A stretch of DNA of 44,296 nt from Cyanobacteria bacterium UBA7753 (GCA_002481545.1 DLEF01000062.1:1-44296), one strand, 5' to 3'; counted from the first letter of the stretch, positions 16,657 through 25,025 are shown. Notes: a model not told the origin generated them from the letters alone. A program made the numbers and translations.

Positions 16657-18084
16657 ATGGTATCACCGGTAGGAAATCAACAAGCGACTTACAATTATAC
16701 AAAACAATTATTGAAACAAAATAATCCGACATTTGGAGACGGATATTGGATAAACACCGTACATGTTAACCCAATGAACTATACACAAAGTCAAACAACA
16801 GCCCCTGTACAACAAGCAACAGTAACAAATTCAGATTGTACTGACGGAAAAGATGACGGTTCAATCGGATTTTTCTCAGCAGTTGGTCACGCATTAAAAG
16901 GCGGTGTAAAATTCTTCACAGGAATGTTTACGGATGAACAAGGAAACTTCAGCCTAGGGCAAACATTGAAGACATTAGCAATTGGCGGAGCAATCGCAGC
17001 AGCAACATGCATTCCTGTAGTCGGACCTCTTGTATTACCTGCATTATGCACAATAGGAGTAGTTCAAGGCGGTACAAAAGTATTATCCGGTATATCAACA
17101 GCAATGAATGCAAAAACGGATGCAGAAGCAAAAGCAGCTTGGGAAGAAATCGGAAACGGAGCAACCGAAGGAATCGTATCTTACACAGGATACAAAGCAA
17201 CAGGCGGATGGAAATCAGCAATAAGCAAATCAAAAGCACAATATGCAGAACAAGCTACAAAATTCGGAAAATTGACAACAGAAGGTCAAAAATACTATGA
17301 CGAAACTGCAGCTAAATTAAATCAAAAAACAGAACTTTCTTCAGAACAAATCGATAAGAACTTAGGTTTGGATAATAATACCGAATTAAATCAGTTAAAT
17401 GAATACTACAGAAATCTTGAAAAACAAACAAAGGTACAAACAAAAGCAGAAAAGACATTAGCAAAGAATAAAGCAAAAGAACCTCAAGTAAGAAAATCAA
17501 ATCCGTTAGCTGAAGAAGCAAGAAGAAATTCAGTAAACGAATTGGCAGACAAAGTAAACAGAGGTGAAAGCACAGCACATACAAATGCAGAAATCAGACA
17601 AACAGTTGACAACATTGATACAAGCAGATTAAACGGAAATAACAGAGCAATGGTTGAAAGAGCAGCAAAGGATGTACCAACCGAAGCACAACAAAGAGCA
17701 TACGACAGACAAATGGAATACAGACCTGCAACAGAAGCTCAAAGAAAAGCATTCGAAGATAAAGGCGGAAAATTCGTAGAACAGGAAACAGGCAACGCAA
17801 CTCAATCATTAAGCGAAGTAAATGTTAAATCATCAAATCCTGAAGTAAAAACACTAAACGATGTAAAAGCACAAATCGAAACAACAGGAAAAATCCCAGA
17901 CGGACAATACTTGGTAGAAATGAGAAATGGTGAAACCGGAATCTACAATGTAAAAGACGGAAATATTGAAATCGTAGACAAAGCAGGAACAGAATTTACA
18001 GGCAAAAATATCGCAAGAAAAGAAGCCACTCACAAAGCAGAAGTTGAACAACAAATCAGAAACGGAAATTTCGTAGCAGCATAA
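16657..18084 (+). CDS. Tandem paralog 1, unknown function
   Basis: 475-aa protein of unknown function. N-terminus MVSPVGNQQ... leads to NPTFGDGYWINTV (about 27-39). A conserved block (about 67-115) reads DGKDDGSIGFF..GGVKFF..FTDEQGNFSLGQTLKTL, shared with the next gene, followed by a hydrophobic Gly/Ala region (about 113-150) that may be membrane-associated, and AKTDAEAKAAWEEIGNGAT. The rest (about 190-475) is long, polar, Gln/Lys/Ala/Glu-rich and probably coiled coil. TAGGAGA precedes the ATG. Codons are strongly A-rich, unlike neighbours. It is followed by a strong terminator (18127-18160). Confidence 0.8.
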   Translation: MVSPVGNQQATYNYTKQLLKQNNPTFGDGYWINTVHVNPMNYTQSQTTAPVQQATVTNSDCTDGKDDGSIGFFSAVGHALKGGVKFFTGMFTDEQGNFSLGQTLKTLAIGGAIAAATCIPVVGPLVLPALCTIGVVQGGTKVLSGISTAMNAKTDAEAKAAWEEIGNGATEGIVSYTGYKATGGWKSAISKSKAQYAEQATKFGKLTTEGQKYYDETAAKLNQKTELSSEQIDKNLGLDNNTELNQLNEYYRNLEKQTKVQTKAEKTLAKNKAKEPQVRKSNPLAEEARRNSVNELADKVNRGESTAHTNAEIRQTVDNIDTSRLNGNNRAMVERAAKDVPTEAQQRAYDRQMEYRPATEAQRKAFEDKGGKFVEQETGNATQSLSEVNVKSSNPEVKTLNDVKAQIETTGKIPDGQYLVEMRNGETGIYNVKDGNIEIVDKAGTEFTGKNIARKEATHKAEVEQQIRNGNFVAA

Positions 18085-18126
18085 TCAAAGAATAATCAAA
18101 GAAAGTTAAATATCAAAGAAGTAATA

Positions 18127-18160
18127 AAGAGGTTGACCGAAAAGTCAACCTCTTATTGTA
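18127..18160 (+). terminator. Terminator after tandem paralog 1
   Basis: AAGAGGTTGAC (18127-18137) pairs with GTCAACCTCTT (18144-18154), loop CGAAAA, then TATTG. Clear 11-bp stem. Confidence 0.8.
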
Positions 18161-18237
18161 TTGAAGCAAAAGGCGCTTTATTGTAAAGAAATATTAAGAT
18201 GCATGAAGATAAAAAGGCAATTCATGAAAAAAAAAAT

Positions 18238-18356
18238 ACTTTATATATGCACGGGGATTAAAAATACAAAGATGGTTTATATACCATATGATTTGTAAGA
18301 ACTTTAGGTAATAAGTTATATCGAAAGTGCTTATAAAGAGCCGTTATTCAACGGTT
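18238..18356 (+). promoter_or_regulatory. Conserved leader of second tandem paralog
   Basis: ACTTTATATATGCACGGGGA (18238-18257) plus TTAAAAATA repeats the upstream block of the first paralog. The hairpin at 18339-18356 (AGCCGTT/AACGGTT, one G-U pair) matches the first leader's, with the third pair changed G-C to G-U, as expected for a maintained structure. Confidence 0.6.
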
Positions 18357-18395
18357 AATTTGTATTGAAAAAATTAAGAGACAAGGGGAATTAAA

Positions 18396-19586
18396 ATGAC
18401 ATCAGTTTCATCAGTTGGAAATCAAGACTATTATTATTATAACAATCCAAAAGAATTAATTAAAAGAAGTAATCCTTCTTTTGACGGTTATTGGTTAAAT
18501 GCAGTAAAAGTTAATAATACATTGACTCCGGGAAGTATAATGGCAGGTCAGGCAGCAAACGGAGCACAAGGTACCAACGGAATAAACGGTTTACAAACAG
18601 GTGTTGTTGCGAATCCTCAACAAATACAGGGTAGTACAACAGCTGACGGAAAAGATGACGGGAGTATCGGATTTTTTGGTGCTGTAAAAAACTTTGCAAA
18701 AGGTGTCGGTAAATTCTTTATCAGTCCGTTCACGGATGAACAAGGACACTTCAGTTTAAGTAAAACCCTTAAATCAGCAGCAATTGCAGGATTGTTTATC
18801 GCCGGTAACGCACTGACAGGCGGTGCTCTGACACCGATATTATTAACAGTCGGCGGTGCAGCCGGTGCCTTTGGAATGGCAAAAGCAGGTTATAATATAG
18901 CAACGGCAAAAACAGATGCCGAAGCCGAAGCAGCATGGCAGTCTATGGGTTCAAGTACGGCAACTGTTGCAACAGCGGTTGTTGGTGCAAAATCATATGC
19001 TAAAGGGCAAGTTATAAAACAAGGACAAGCTCCAACAGAAGCCTCCGAAGCATATAGCGGACCTACTGGAACATTAAAAGCGATGAAAGATACCGCAGTT
19101 GATGCAGGTCAAAACGTAAAAGCAGGTTATAAATTTACAAAAGGCAAACTCGCTGACGGATATCATGCAATCAAAACCTCATATAAAAACGGTACTTTGA
19201 AATCTGATGCAAAAGCAATCTATAATAATGTAAAAACTACCGCTAAAGATGCATATGATATGGCGAAAGAAGTAAAAACCGCAAATAAAGAGGCTTGGGC
19301 AAGAATGTCAAAGGAACAGAAAAAAGAAGCTATCAATAATATCAAAAAGGCAATGATTAACACAGCGAAAAGTAAAATCGGTTCAACTCCGAAGGAAGTT
19401 CTTACAACAGCTAAAAAAGCAGCAACAGCTCCTATAACAATCGGTATCAATACAAATCTCGGCAGACAAACTATTCAGCCTGATTTTGAATCTCAATTAA
19501 CTCCTGAACAAAGAGCAATCTTCGACAAGTTATCAGATGAACAAAAAGAACAATTGATAAAGGCAGCATATCAACAAGCAGCATAA
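18396..19586 (+). CDS. Tandem paralog 2, unknown function
   Basis: 396-aa protein paralogous to the previous gene: NPSFDGYWLNAV (about 27-38), DGKDDGSIGFF..GVGKFF..FTDEQGHFSLSKTLKS (about 86-135), then a Gly/Ala-rich hydrophobic stretch (about 133-170) and AKTDAEAEAAWQSMGSSTA (about 171-189). The C-terminal part (about 230-396) is a different helical, Lys/Ala-rich region ending with LTPEQRAIFDKLSDEQKEQL. AAGGGGAATTA precedes the ATG. Duplication with a shared leader suggests joint regulation. No function recognised; a surface, secreted or membrane-associated protein is possible. Confidence 0.8.
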   Translation: MTSVSSVGNQDYYYYNNPKELIKRSNPSFDGYWLNAVKVNNTLTPGSIMAGQAANGAQGTNGINGLQTGVVANPQQIQGSTTADGKDDGSIGFFGAVKNFAKGVGKFFISPFTDEQGHFSLSKTLKSAAIAGLFIAGNALTGGALTPILLTVGGAAGAFGMAKAGYNIATAKTDAEAEAAWQSMGSSTATVATAVVGAKSYAKGQVIKQGQAPTEASEAYSGPTGTLKAMKDTAVDAGQNVKAGYKFTKGKLADGYHAIKTSYKNGTLKSDAKAIYNNVKTTAKDAYDMAKEVKTANKEAWARMSKEQKKEAINNIKKAMINTAKSKIGSTPKEVLTTAKKAATAPITIGINTNLGRQTIQPDFESQLTPEQRAIFDKLSDEQKEQLIKAAYQQAA

Positions 19587-19591
19587 TGACA

Positions 19592-19702
19592 AAAGAATAA
19601 TCAAAGAAGTTAAAATATCAAAGAAGTTAAGAATATCAAGGAAGTCAAGAATATCAAAGAAACAAAGAATATCAAAGAAAGTTAGAAAATCAAAGAAGTA
19701 AA
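19592..19702 (+). repeat. Tandem TATCAAAGAA(GTTAAGAA) repeats in 3' UTR
   Basis: About six imperfect copies of a 17-18 bp unit centred on (A)ATCAAAGAA lie between the stop and the terminator. A shorter run with the same unit follows the first paralog (about 18085-18125). Confidence 0.65.
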
Positions 19703-19708
19703 TATACA

Positions 19709-19738
19709 AGCTCCGAGCATAATCGGAGCTTTTTATTT
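19709..19738 (+). terminator. Terminator after tandem paralog 2
   Basis: AGCTCCGA (19709-19716) pairs with TCGGAGCT (19723-19730), followed by TTTTATTTT. Confidence 0.85.
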
Positions 19739-19749
19739 TGTTTATTTAT

Positions 19750-20514
19750 CTATAGTACTTCTGCCAAAACTTTATCTGTCTTGAACTTTTTATCAGAATG
19801 GCTTGAAATATATTCTTTCAAAAAGTTGAAACATACTATACATACTTTTTCAGTAGCTTTTTTGTCGTAGTCGCTTACGTAATCAAAATCATATTGCAAA
19901 AGTGCCGTAAGGAAATCACGTATTTTGTAATGCAGTTTTAGAGGAATATGGTTTGTTTCGTTACATTCCTCGCAAAAAACGCCGCCTCTGTCTTTAGAGA
20001 AATACATGTATTCGTTCAAAATTCTTCTTCCACATTTCAGGCATGTATCAAATTCGGGACAAATCCCCGCTATTAACATCATTTTAAGTTGGAATTTGAT
20101 AACTGAAATAAGAATATCTTTTTTGTTATCGGAATCGGAGATTTTTTCCAACGCTTTATACAACAAATCATAGGTTTCCGCTGACGCCGGATCTTCTTCT
20201 ACTCCGAAGTTCGCCACAATCTCTGATATATAAGAAGAGCACATAAGTTTGAGCATGTCTTCTCTAATCTTATAAAACGAGTTAATTGTTTGTGCCTGAC
20301 ATATTGTATCAAGGTTTCTTCCTCTGAAGAATTGTATCGTATTTGCGATGAGACTGTCCATGCGCGCGCCGAGTTTACTTTTCGGGCGTTTTACACCTTT
20401 GGCAACAGAGCGGATTATGCCCTTGTCTTTGGAATACATGACTATTATTTTATCAGCATCGCTTAAATCATACGAGCGCAGATTTATTGCGTCGGTTGTG
20501 TAGTTCTTTTCCAT
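19750..20514 (-). CDS. recO: DNA repair protein RecO
   Basis: 254 aa starting at ATG 20514, preceded by AGGAG with 6-base spacing; an ATG six codons upstream contains that ribosome site and is less likely. N-terminal OB-like domain includes YTTDAINLRSYDLSDADKII and SVAKGVKRPKSK (about 35-46). A helical domain follows, and a Cys-rich zinc site C-x5-C-x2-C .. C-x2-C (about 150-185, CPEFDTCLKCGR and CEEC). RecO anneals ssDNA and loads RecA with RecR in gap repair. Monocistronic, no neighbouring repair gene. Confidence 0.9.
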   Translation of the reverse strand: MEKNYTTDAINLRSYDLSDADKIIVMYSKDKGIIRSVAKGVKRPKSKLGARMDSLIANTIQFFRGRNLDTICQAQTINSFYKIREDMLKLMCSSYISEIVANFGVEEDPASAETYDLLYKALEKISDSDNKKDILISVIKFQLKMMLIAGICPEFDTCLKCGRRILNEYMYFSKDRGGVFCEECNETNHIPLKLHYKIRDFLTALLQYDFDYVSDYDKKATEKVCIVCFNFLKEYISSHSDKKFKTDKVLAEVL

Positions 20515-20672
20515 CAAATCTCCTGTTTTCATTATACATGCAAATCTTTTTTAATACTAATATTAAGTTTTGTAACAAAATAAACAAGTTGTGAAATTCA
20601 ATACTTTATATATACTTTATATATATGTAAGCAATGAGCAAACAATAAATAAACAAGAGGCGAGAGAGTAAA

Positions 20673-20843
20673 ATGTCAGTAGTTAATACATACGACATAA
20701 ATGCAAAAGCAAATGAGATTTCTGAAGAGTTAAAAAAACTTGACAGTACAGATGACAAATCCGAGCTATTGTTCGAAGAGATGAAAATAATGGCATTCAA
20801 CAATATGCAAAGATTTAACTTAGGTTTATACAAAAAACAATAA
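20673..20843 (+). CDS. Small hypothetical protein, 56 aa
   Basis: 56-aa acidic protein MSVVNTYDINAKANEISEEL..., ending NNMQRFNLGLYKKQ. No family recognised. AAGAGGCGAGAG precedes the ATG and a perfect-looking terminator (20882-20911) follows the stop, so expression is likely. Helical, charged, no signal peptide. Upstream has two TTTATATAT tracts at about 20606-20630 that may hold its promoter. Confidence 0.7.
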   Translation: MSVVNTYDINAKANEISEELKKLDSTDDKSELLFEEMKIMAFNNMQRFNLGLYKKQ

Positions 20844-20881
20844 CTTAACTTAACTCAACTTAATTCCCACTAACTTAGTTT

Positions 20882-20911
20882 AGCGTCTGATTTTATCAGT
20901 CGCTTTTTTTT
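20882..20911 (+). terminator. Terminator of the 56-aa gene
   Basis: AGCG-CTGA (20882-20890) pairs with TCAG-CGCT (20896-20904) with one internal mismatch, then an 8-T run. It ends the 56-aa gene transcript. Confidence 0.85.
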
Positions 20912-21146
20912 GCTTAAAAATATAAAAATTTTATAAGATTTATAGGTACATTTTAATAATGCATTACTAATTGCGAATTATTTACCCGCCACTTTGTAAC
21001 AAATTTTTAATATTCATTTATTTCATGGGTTGAAAAATCTAAAAAATAGGTCATAATGATAGTAGAGAAGTTCAAATTATATTTTTAAATTTACCTGACT
21101 GAATAATAACAATTATATTAATAATTGAGGATAATAAGATTTAAGA

Positions 21147-21176
21147 TTTACACATTTTTACGATTTGGGATATAAA
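21147..21176 (+). promoter_or_regulatory. Promoter of candidate sRNA or trmB operon leader
   Basis: -35 TTTACA (21147-21152) and -10 TATAAA (21171-21176) are 18 bp apart. The start would be about 21183. From 20912 to 21146 I see only AT-rich sequence. Confidence 0.45.
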
Positions 21177-21182
21177 TTCAAA

Positions 21183-21268
21183 CACATCAAGCACATAACA
21201 AACAAACATATACACAGGCAAACATAAGTTTGCTGCACGCATCTTGCAAAAGGTGCGTGTATTTTTAT
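21183..21268 (+). ncRNA. Candidate small RNA (or terminator attenuator)
   Basis: About 85 nt from the predicted start to a strong terminator. The first 35 nt are unstructured A/C-rich, then CAAAC/GTTTG forms a small hairpin, then CACGCATCTT/AAGGTGCGTG (21236-21259, GCAA loop, one G-U) ends in TATTTTT. Typical of a trans-acting sRNA. Alternatively it attenuates the operon beginning at 21317. Confidence 0.4.
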
Positions 21269-21316
21269 CTGTTTTTTTAAATTGCACATCCGTTTATGAT
21301 TTGGTAAAATTATAAT

Positions 21317-22132
21317 ATGGATAAAGTTTTGGAAACATTAAAAGAAATCGGGTTTAATACCTATGAGGCAAAGGTTTATGTGGCTTTGCTCAAAAAATAT
21401 CCCGCAACGGGGTATGAAGTAAGCAAACTCGCGGGCATTCCGCAATCAAGGACGTATGACACTCTGAAAGCTCTTACTGATAAACAAATTGTCACTGCAT
21501 CGGCTGACAAACCGGTAACCTACACCCCTATTAAACCGACTGAATTAACCAAAAGTTATAAACGCAGAATGACCGCCAATATAGAATATTTGGAAAAGAA
21601 ACTGCCGACGGTGAAAGATGTTCCGCTGGAGCCTTTGCTTGCGCTAAATGATACAAGCAAAACACTCGCTAAAGTAATTGAATTGATTAGAATAGCAAAA
21701 AAAGAAATCTATCTCGAGATTTGGTCGCAGGATTACAAACAAATAGAAAAAGAACTCCTGAACGCATACAACAGAAATGTTGAAATCAGAATGGTCGGAT
21801 ATGACAACCTGCAGAGTAATTTCGGGTTGGTTTACGTTCACCCGTTCACAAAAAAATTAGAAACATATTTTAAAGGCAGAGTCCTTATTCTTACAGCGGA
21901 TAACAATTATACACTTTATGCCAAAATCCCGAGTGACGGAGAAGAAAAAACCACGGGGATTTGGACTCAAAACAAAGATATAGCGTATTTGGTAAAAGAA
22001 CTAATAGTACATGATATGTTATTATTGGATGTTCAATATAATATGGCGGAAGAGTTAATCTACAAATACGGTAAAGGATTTAAGAGACTGTACGACAAAG
22101 TCGTAAGTCCGGAAAGTATTTACAGAAACTAG
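21317..22132 (+). CDS. TrmB-family transcriptional regulator
   Basis: 271 aa. N-terminal winged helix (about 5-70): LKEIGFNTYEAKVYVALLKK, then GYEVSKLAGIPQSRTYDTLKAL, matches TrmB. The rest (about 105-270) is the TrmB C-terminal sensor-like domain (TLAKVIELIRIAKKEIYLEI, GRVLILTADNN). TrmB regulators sense sugars or other metabolites; the ligand is unknown. Its stop is directly followed (one base) by the lipA start, so it is the first gene of an operon with lipA and a TPR protein, suggesting control of lipoate metabolism. No Shine-Dalgarno is evident before the ATG (TAAAATTATAAT lies just upstream). Confidence 0.85.
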   Translation: MDKVLETLKEIGFNTYEAKVYVALLKKYPATGYEVSKLAGIPQSRTYDTLKALTDKQIVTASADKPVTYTPIKPTELTKSYKRRMTANIEYLEKKLPTVKDVPLEPLLALNDTSKTLAKVIELIRIAKKEIYLEIWSQDYKQIEKELLNAYNRNVEIRMVGYDNLQSNFGLVYVHPFTKKLETYFKGRVLILTADNNYTLYAKIPSDGEEKTTGIWTQNKDIAYLVKELIVHDMLLLDVQYNMAEELIYKYGKGFKRLYDKVVSPESIYRN

Positions 22133-22133
22133 A

Positions 22134-23012
22134 ATGAAAAGATTACCTGATTATTTAAAACGACCGATTATCAATACCGATAAAACAAAAACAGTCAGAC
22201 ATATACTGAAAAACAAACATTTAAACACCGTATGCGAAGGCGCGAGATGTCCTAACAAAAACGAGTGCTACCAACATAATACGGCAACATTTATGATTAT
22301 GGGAAATATTTGCACCAGAAATTGCAAATATTGTAACATCTCAACCGCAACACCGGAACCGTTAGACAAGGATGAGCCGAGACATATTGCGGAAGCGATA
22401 AAAGAGCTGGGGCTTGATTATGCTGTCATAACCTCCGTCACAAGAGATGATATTCCTGACGGCGGTGCGAATCACTTTGCACAATGCATAAAAGAGATAA
22501 GAGCTTTGTCTCCTGATACAAAGATTGAAATTCTTACTCCTGATTTTAGAGGCGGGAAAGACAGCGAAGGTAAAAGAATTTACAACGAGGACGCTTTAAA
22601 AACAATAATTGAGTCTCATCCCGATGTGTTTAACCATAATATAGAAACTGTAAGAGCCGTCTACAAAACAGCAAGACCATTGGGTGATTATGATTTGTCA
22701 TTATCGGTTTTGAAATATATAAAAGATAACAGTGATATTCCGACAAAATCAGGTCTGATGATAGGGCTCGGCGAAACCGTGAAACAAATACTTGAAACAT
22801 TTGAAGATTTGAGAAACGTCGGATGCGACATTCTGACAGTCGGACAGTATATTCAGCCGTCCAAACAACATTTGGAAGTAAGCAAATATTACAAATTAGA
22901 AGAATACGACTATTTGAGAGAAAAAGCAAAAGAGTTTGGGTTTAAATCTTATCAGATAGCACCGCTCGTCAGAAGTTCTTACCACGCAAAACTTGTGGCA
23001 GAAGGGGTGTAA
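22134..23012 (+). CDS. lipA: Lipoyl synthase
   Basis: 292-aa radical SAM enzyme inserting two sulfurs into octanoyl-protein. It has both iron-sulfur sites: auxiliary cluster C-x4-C-x5-C (CEGARCPNKNEC, about 35-46) and the SAM site CTRNCKYC (about 60-67), plus DDIPDGGANHF, IEILTPDFRG, HNIETV, GLMIGLGE and the C-terminal RSSYHA motif (about 281-286) that carries the conserved Ser ligand. Complete, normal length. It begins one base after the TrmB stop; a TPR gene follows 5 bases later. LipB or other lipoylation genes are not in the window. Confidence 0.95.
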   Translation: MKRLPDYLKRPIINTDKTKTVRHILKNKHLNTVCEGARCPNKNECYQHNTATFMIMGNICTRNCKYCNISTATPEPLDKDEPRHIAEAIKELGLDYAVITSVTRDDIPDGGANHFAQCIKEIRALSPDTKIEILTPDFRGGKDSEGKRIYNEDALKTIIESHPDVFNHNIETVRAVYKTARPLGDYDLSLSVLKYIKDNSDIPTKSGLMIGLGETVKQILETFEDLRNVGCDILTVGQYIQPSKQHLEVSKYYKLEEYDYLREKAKEFGFKSYQIAPLVRSSYHAKLVAEGV

Positions 23013-23017
23013 GACGT

Positions 23018-23872
23018 ATGAAGAAAATATTATTAATTATCACGGTTCTTTGTCTTTCGCTGATTCCTTCCGTTTCGTTTGCGGATGAAAATTACATGCT
23101 CAAAGAATACATCCAACAAGGGCATATTTACACTCAATTGAACAGACCAAATAAAGCAATAGAGTGTTATACAAAGGCATTACAAATAGATCCTAAACGT
23201 AGTGAAATATACCTTTATCGCGGTATGGAAAAATTTGACCTCGGAGACTACAAAGGTGCCGATAAAGATTTTGCCTCCGCAATTGCCGTTAACCCTAAAA
23301 ACGCCGCATCATACTATATGAGAGGCACATCACTCACGGCACTGGGTAAATACAAAGAGGCGTTGAATGCTTACAATACAACAATAAAGCTAAACTCAAA
23401 CGTAATAGATACATACTTAAAGCGCGGACAAATTAAAATAATCTTAGGTGATTATTATGGAGCGGTAAAAGATTTTACCAATGTTATAAATGTTACTCCA
23501 AACTTTGAAAGTTATGCCTACAGAGCGAAAGCAAGGTATAATTTGAACGATTATAAAGGCGCAATTGATGATTACACAGAGGCAATCTCATACAGCCTCG
23601 GAGATTATAACAGCTACTATAACAGAGGCTTGGCGGAGATGAAGCTGCAAGATTATTCCAAGGCTGTCAGAGACTTCGGGCGCGCAATAAGTTATGATAA
23701 AACAAGTGCCGATGCCTACTATTTCCGCGGACTCTCTCAAGGGAGCCTTTCAAAATACAAAAAAGCAGTGAAAGACTTAGAAAAAGCCAAAACACTGTAT
23801 TACAAAAAAGGCGATACAGCAAATTACCAAAAAACGGTAAAATTCTTGGATAAATTACAAAACAAAAAATAG
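23018..23872 (+). CDS. Exported TPR-repeat protein
   Basis: 284 aa with a signal peptide (about 1-22, MKKILLIITVLCLSLI..SFA) and then about seven tetratricopeptide repeats (residues 30-270), e.g. GHIYTQLNRPNKAIECYTKA, AYRAKARYNLNDYKGAIDDY and YYNRGLAEMKLQDYSKAVRD. TPR solenoids bind proteins; this one is likely periplasmic or envelope-attached. It starts 5 bases after lipA and may be translationally coupled, although no metabolic link is evident. No lipobox Cys after the signal peptide. Confidence 0.85.
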   Translation: MKKILLIITVLCLSLIPSVSFADENYMLKEYIQQGHIYTQLNRPNKAIECYTKALQIDPKRSEIYLYRGMEKFDLGDYKGADKDFASAIAVNPKNAASYYMRGTSLTALGKYKEALNAYNTTIKLNSNVIDTYLKRGQIKIILGDYYGAVKDFTNVINVTPNFESYAYRAKARYNLNDYKGAIDDYTEAISYSLGDYNSYYNRGLAEMKLQDYSKAVRDFGRAISYDKTSADAYYFRGLSQGSLSKYKKAVKDLEKAKTLYYKKGDTANYQKTVKFLDKLQNKK

Positions 23873-23879
23873 TAATTTT

Positions 23880-24152
23880 TTAGTCTATATCGGTATAGAA
23901 ATTATGTTCTTTTTTCAATAACCCAATTTTTTCACCGATTTTTTTATAGATATCAGAGAAAAATTCTTTTATGAGATTAGTTTTCTTTAAAGTACCTCTT
24001 TGTTTCATTCGCTCTGTCGTGTCTTTTAAAGAAGTACGAGTCATTTCAGAGTATGAAAGCCCCGTAACATTTTCCGCATGTTTTATCGTGTCTTGTGAAA
24101 GACGAAACTTCATCCCGAAATTTTGATTGTTACTTATTCTTTGTATTTGCAT
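23880..24152 (-). CDS. Small hypothetical protein, 90 aa, NFG N-terminus
   Basis: 90-aa basic helical protein. N-terminus MQIQRISNNQNFGMKFRL matches the I..IS..NFG pattern of 24202 and is similar to 8604 and 9002. AGAGAG precedes the ATG. The middle (HAENVTGLSYSEMTRTSLKD) is helical. No family or enzyme motif recognised. It ends 7 bases after the convergent TPR gene, so they share a 3' junction, and may be co-transcribed with 24202 (49-bp gap). Confidence 0.65.
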   Translation of the reverse strand: MQIQRISNNQNFGMKFRLSQDTIKHAENVTGLSYSEMTRTSLKDTTERMKQRGTLKKTNLIKEFFSDIYKKIGEKIGLLKKEHNFYTDID

Positions 24153-24201
24153 AGTGCACTCTCTCTTAAATCTTTTTTCTTATTATATCAAATAAATTAT
24201 A

Positions 24202-24660
24202 TTAATATGATAAGAAAATATTTTTTTCATTATTTCCGTCTGATTTGAAAATATTTTGTCTTTCATCGCTGTCTTTTTGGATGGAATCATTTTTCTTTGC
24301 GTTTATTATTTCTTGATTTTTAATATCAACAACTACTTTTGAGCCGTCTTTTTTGTATAAAACAATATCGGGAGTTTTGTCTTTGTTGTAGTCTGTGACA
24401 GAAAAAGTATCTTGTTTTATACTGTCGGATTGAGAAATCTTATCCAATTTGTCATAAAAAGTCTCGGTATCAATATTTTTGCTATTAACTGTATATGAAC
24501 CGTAAATAGTAGCTGCCCCTGCTATACCTACTATAGCATTACGTACAATATTTGTAGTTTTATTATCATTATTTTTAGTTTTTATTTCTTTATCAGAATG
24601 ATTTTTTACGTGTCCAAAATTTACACGATTATATCCCATTGATATTGCGTTGATGTTCAT
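24202..24660 (-). CDS. Hypothetical protein, 152 aa, one membrane segment
   Basis: 152 aa. N-terminus MNINAISMGYNRVNFGHVKN has the same I..IS...NFG motif as 23880. A hydrophobic segment (about 38-58, IVRNAIVGIAGAATIYGSY) could be a transmembrane helix; the rest is charged, with a small beta-like domain around TPDIVLYKKDGSKVVVDIKN (about 102-121). AAGAG precedes the ATG. Unknown function. It lies upstream of 23880 on the same strand. Confidence 0.65.
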   Translation of the reverse strand: MNINAISMGYNRVNFGHVKNHSDKEIKTKNNDNKTTNIVRNAIVGIAGAATIYGSYTVNSKNIDTETFYDKLDKISQSDSIKQDTFSVTDYNKDKTPDIVLYKKDGSKVVVDIKNQEIINAKKNDSIQKDSDERQNIFKSDGNNEKNIFLSY

Positions 24661-24923
24661 AACGTTTACTCTTTTATATTGTCACTACAGCTATATAACA
24701 CCCGTAAAAATAATTTTTGCTGTTTTTATTTTTTTATGAAAAAATACCTTTCATTAGAAAAAGTGTGTAAAAAATTAAAGACCATTTGCAAAACGGGAAA
24801 TTTTAGGTTATTATATGAAAGTCAGATTAAATATCTGTAAAACATTGATAATTGAATACGTTATAAAATAATTTTGTTGGGCTAGAAAGCCCAACCTACA
24901 TATTTTTATAAATAACGATAAAT
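24661..24923. repeat. Intergenic region with GTTGGGCT palindrome
   Basis: GTTGGGCT (24876-24883) pairs with AGCCCAAC (24888-24895), loop AGAA, followed by CTAC; it is the GTAGG-plus-palindrome family in reverse. A 34-codon ORF (24744-24848) begins MKKYLSLEKV; too weak to call. Otherwise AT-rich. Confidence 0.5.
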
Positions 24924-25025
24924 TTACGAATGTCGGCGTGGCACTCTGCCGCAGGAAAATAATTAAGTATTATTTTCCGAGAGGACTACCCTTGAGGTAG
25001 TTTCCGCCACAAAGACGAAGGGTAA
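24924..25025 (+). ncRNA. Candidate structured RNA upstream of tRNA-Leu
   Basis: Stepwise helices TTAC/GTAA, GTC/GAC and GTGGC/GCCAC (24938-24942 with 25006-25010) close a junction with hairpins GGAAAATAAT/ATTATTTTCC (24954-24978) and ACTACC/GGTAGT (24985-25001). The 18 nt at 24925-24942 are identical to the tRNA-Leu 5' end and flank (25050-25067). No known RNA class recognised; it might also be a dispersed repeat. Confidence 0.4.

Noticed and set aside
24744..24848. 34-codon ORF upstream of tRNA-Leu
   Set aside because: Too short, no ribosome site or terminator of its own and no recognisable sequence.
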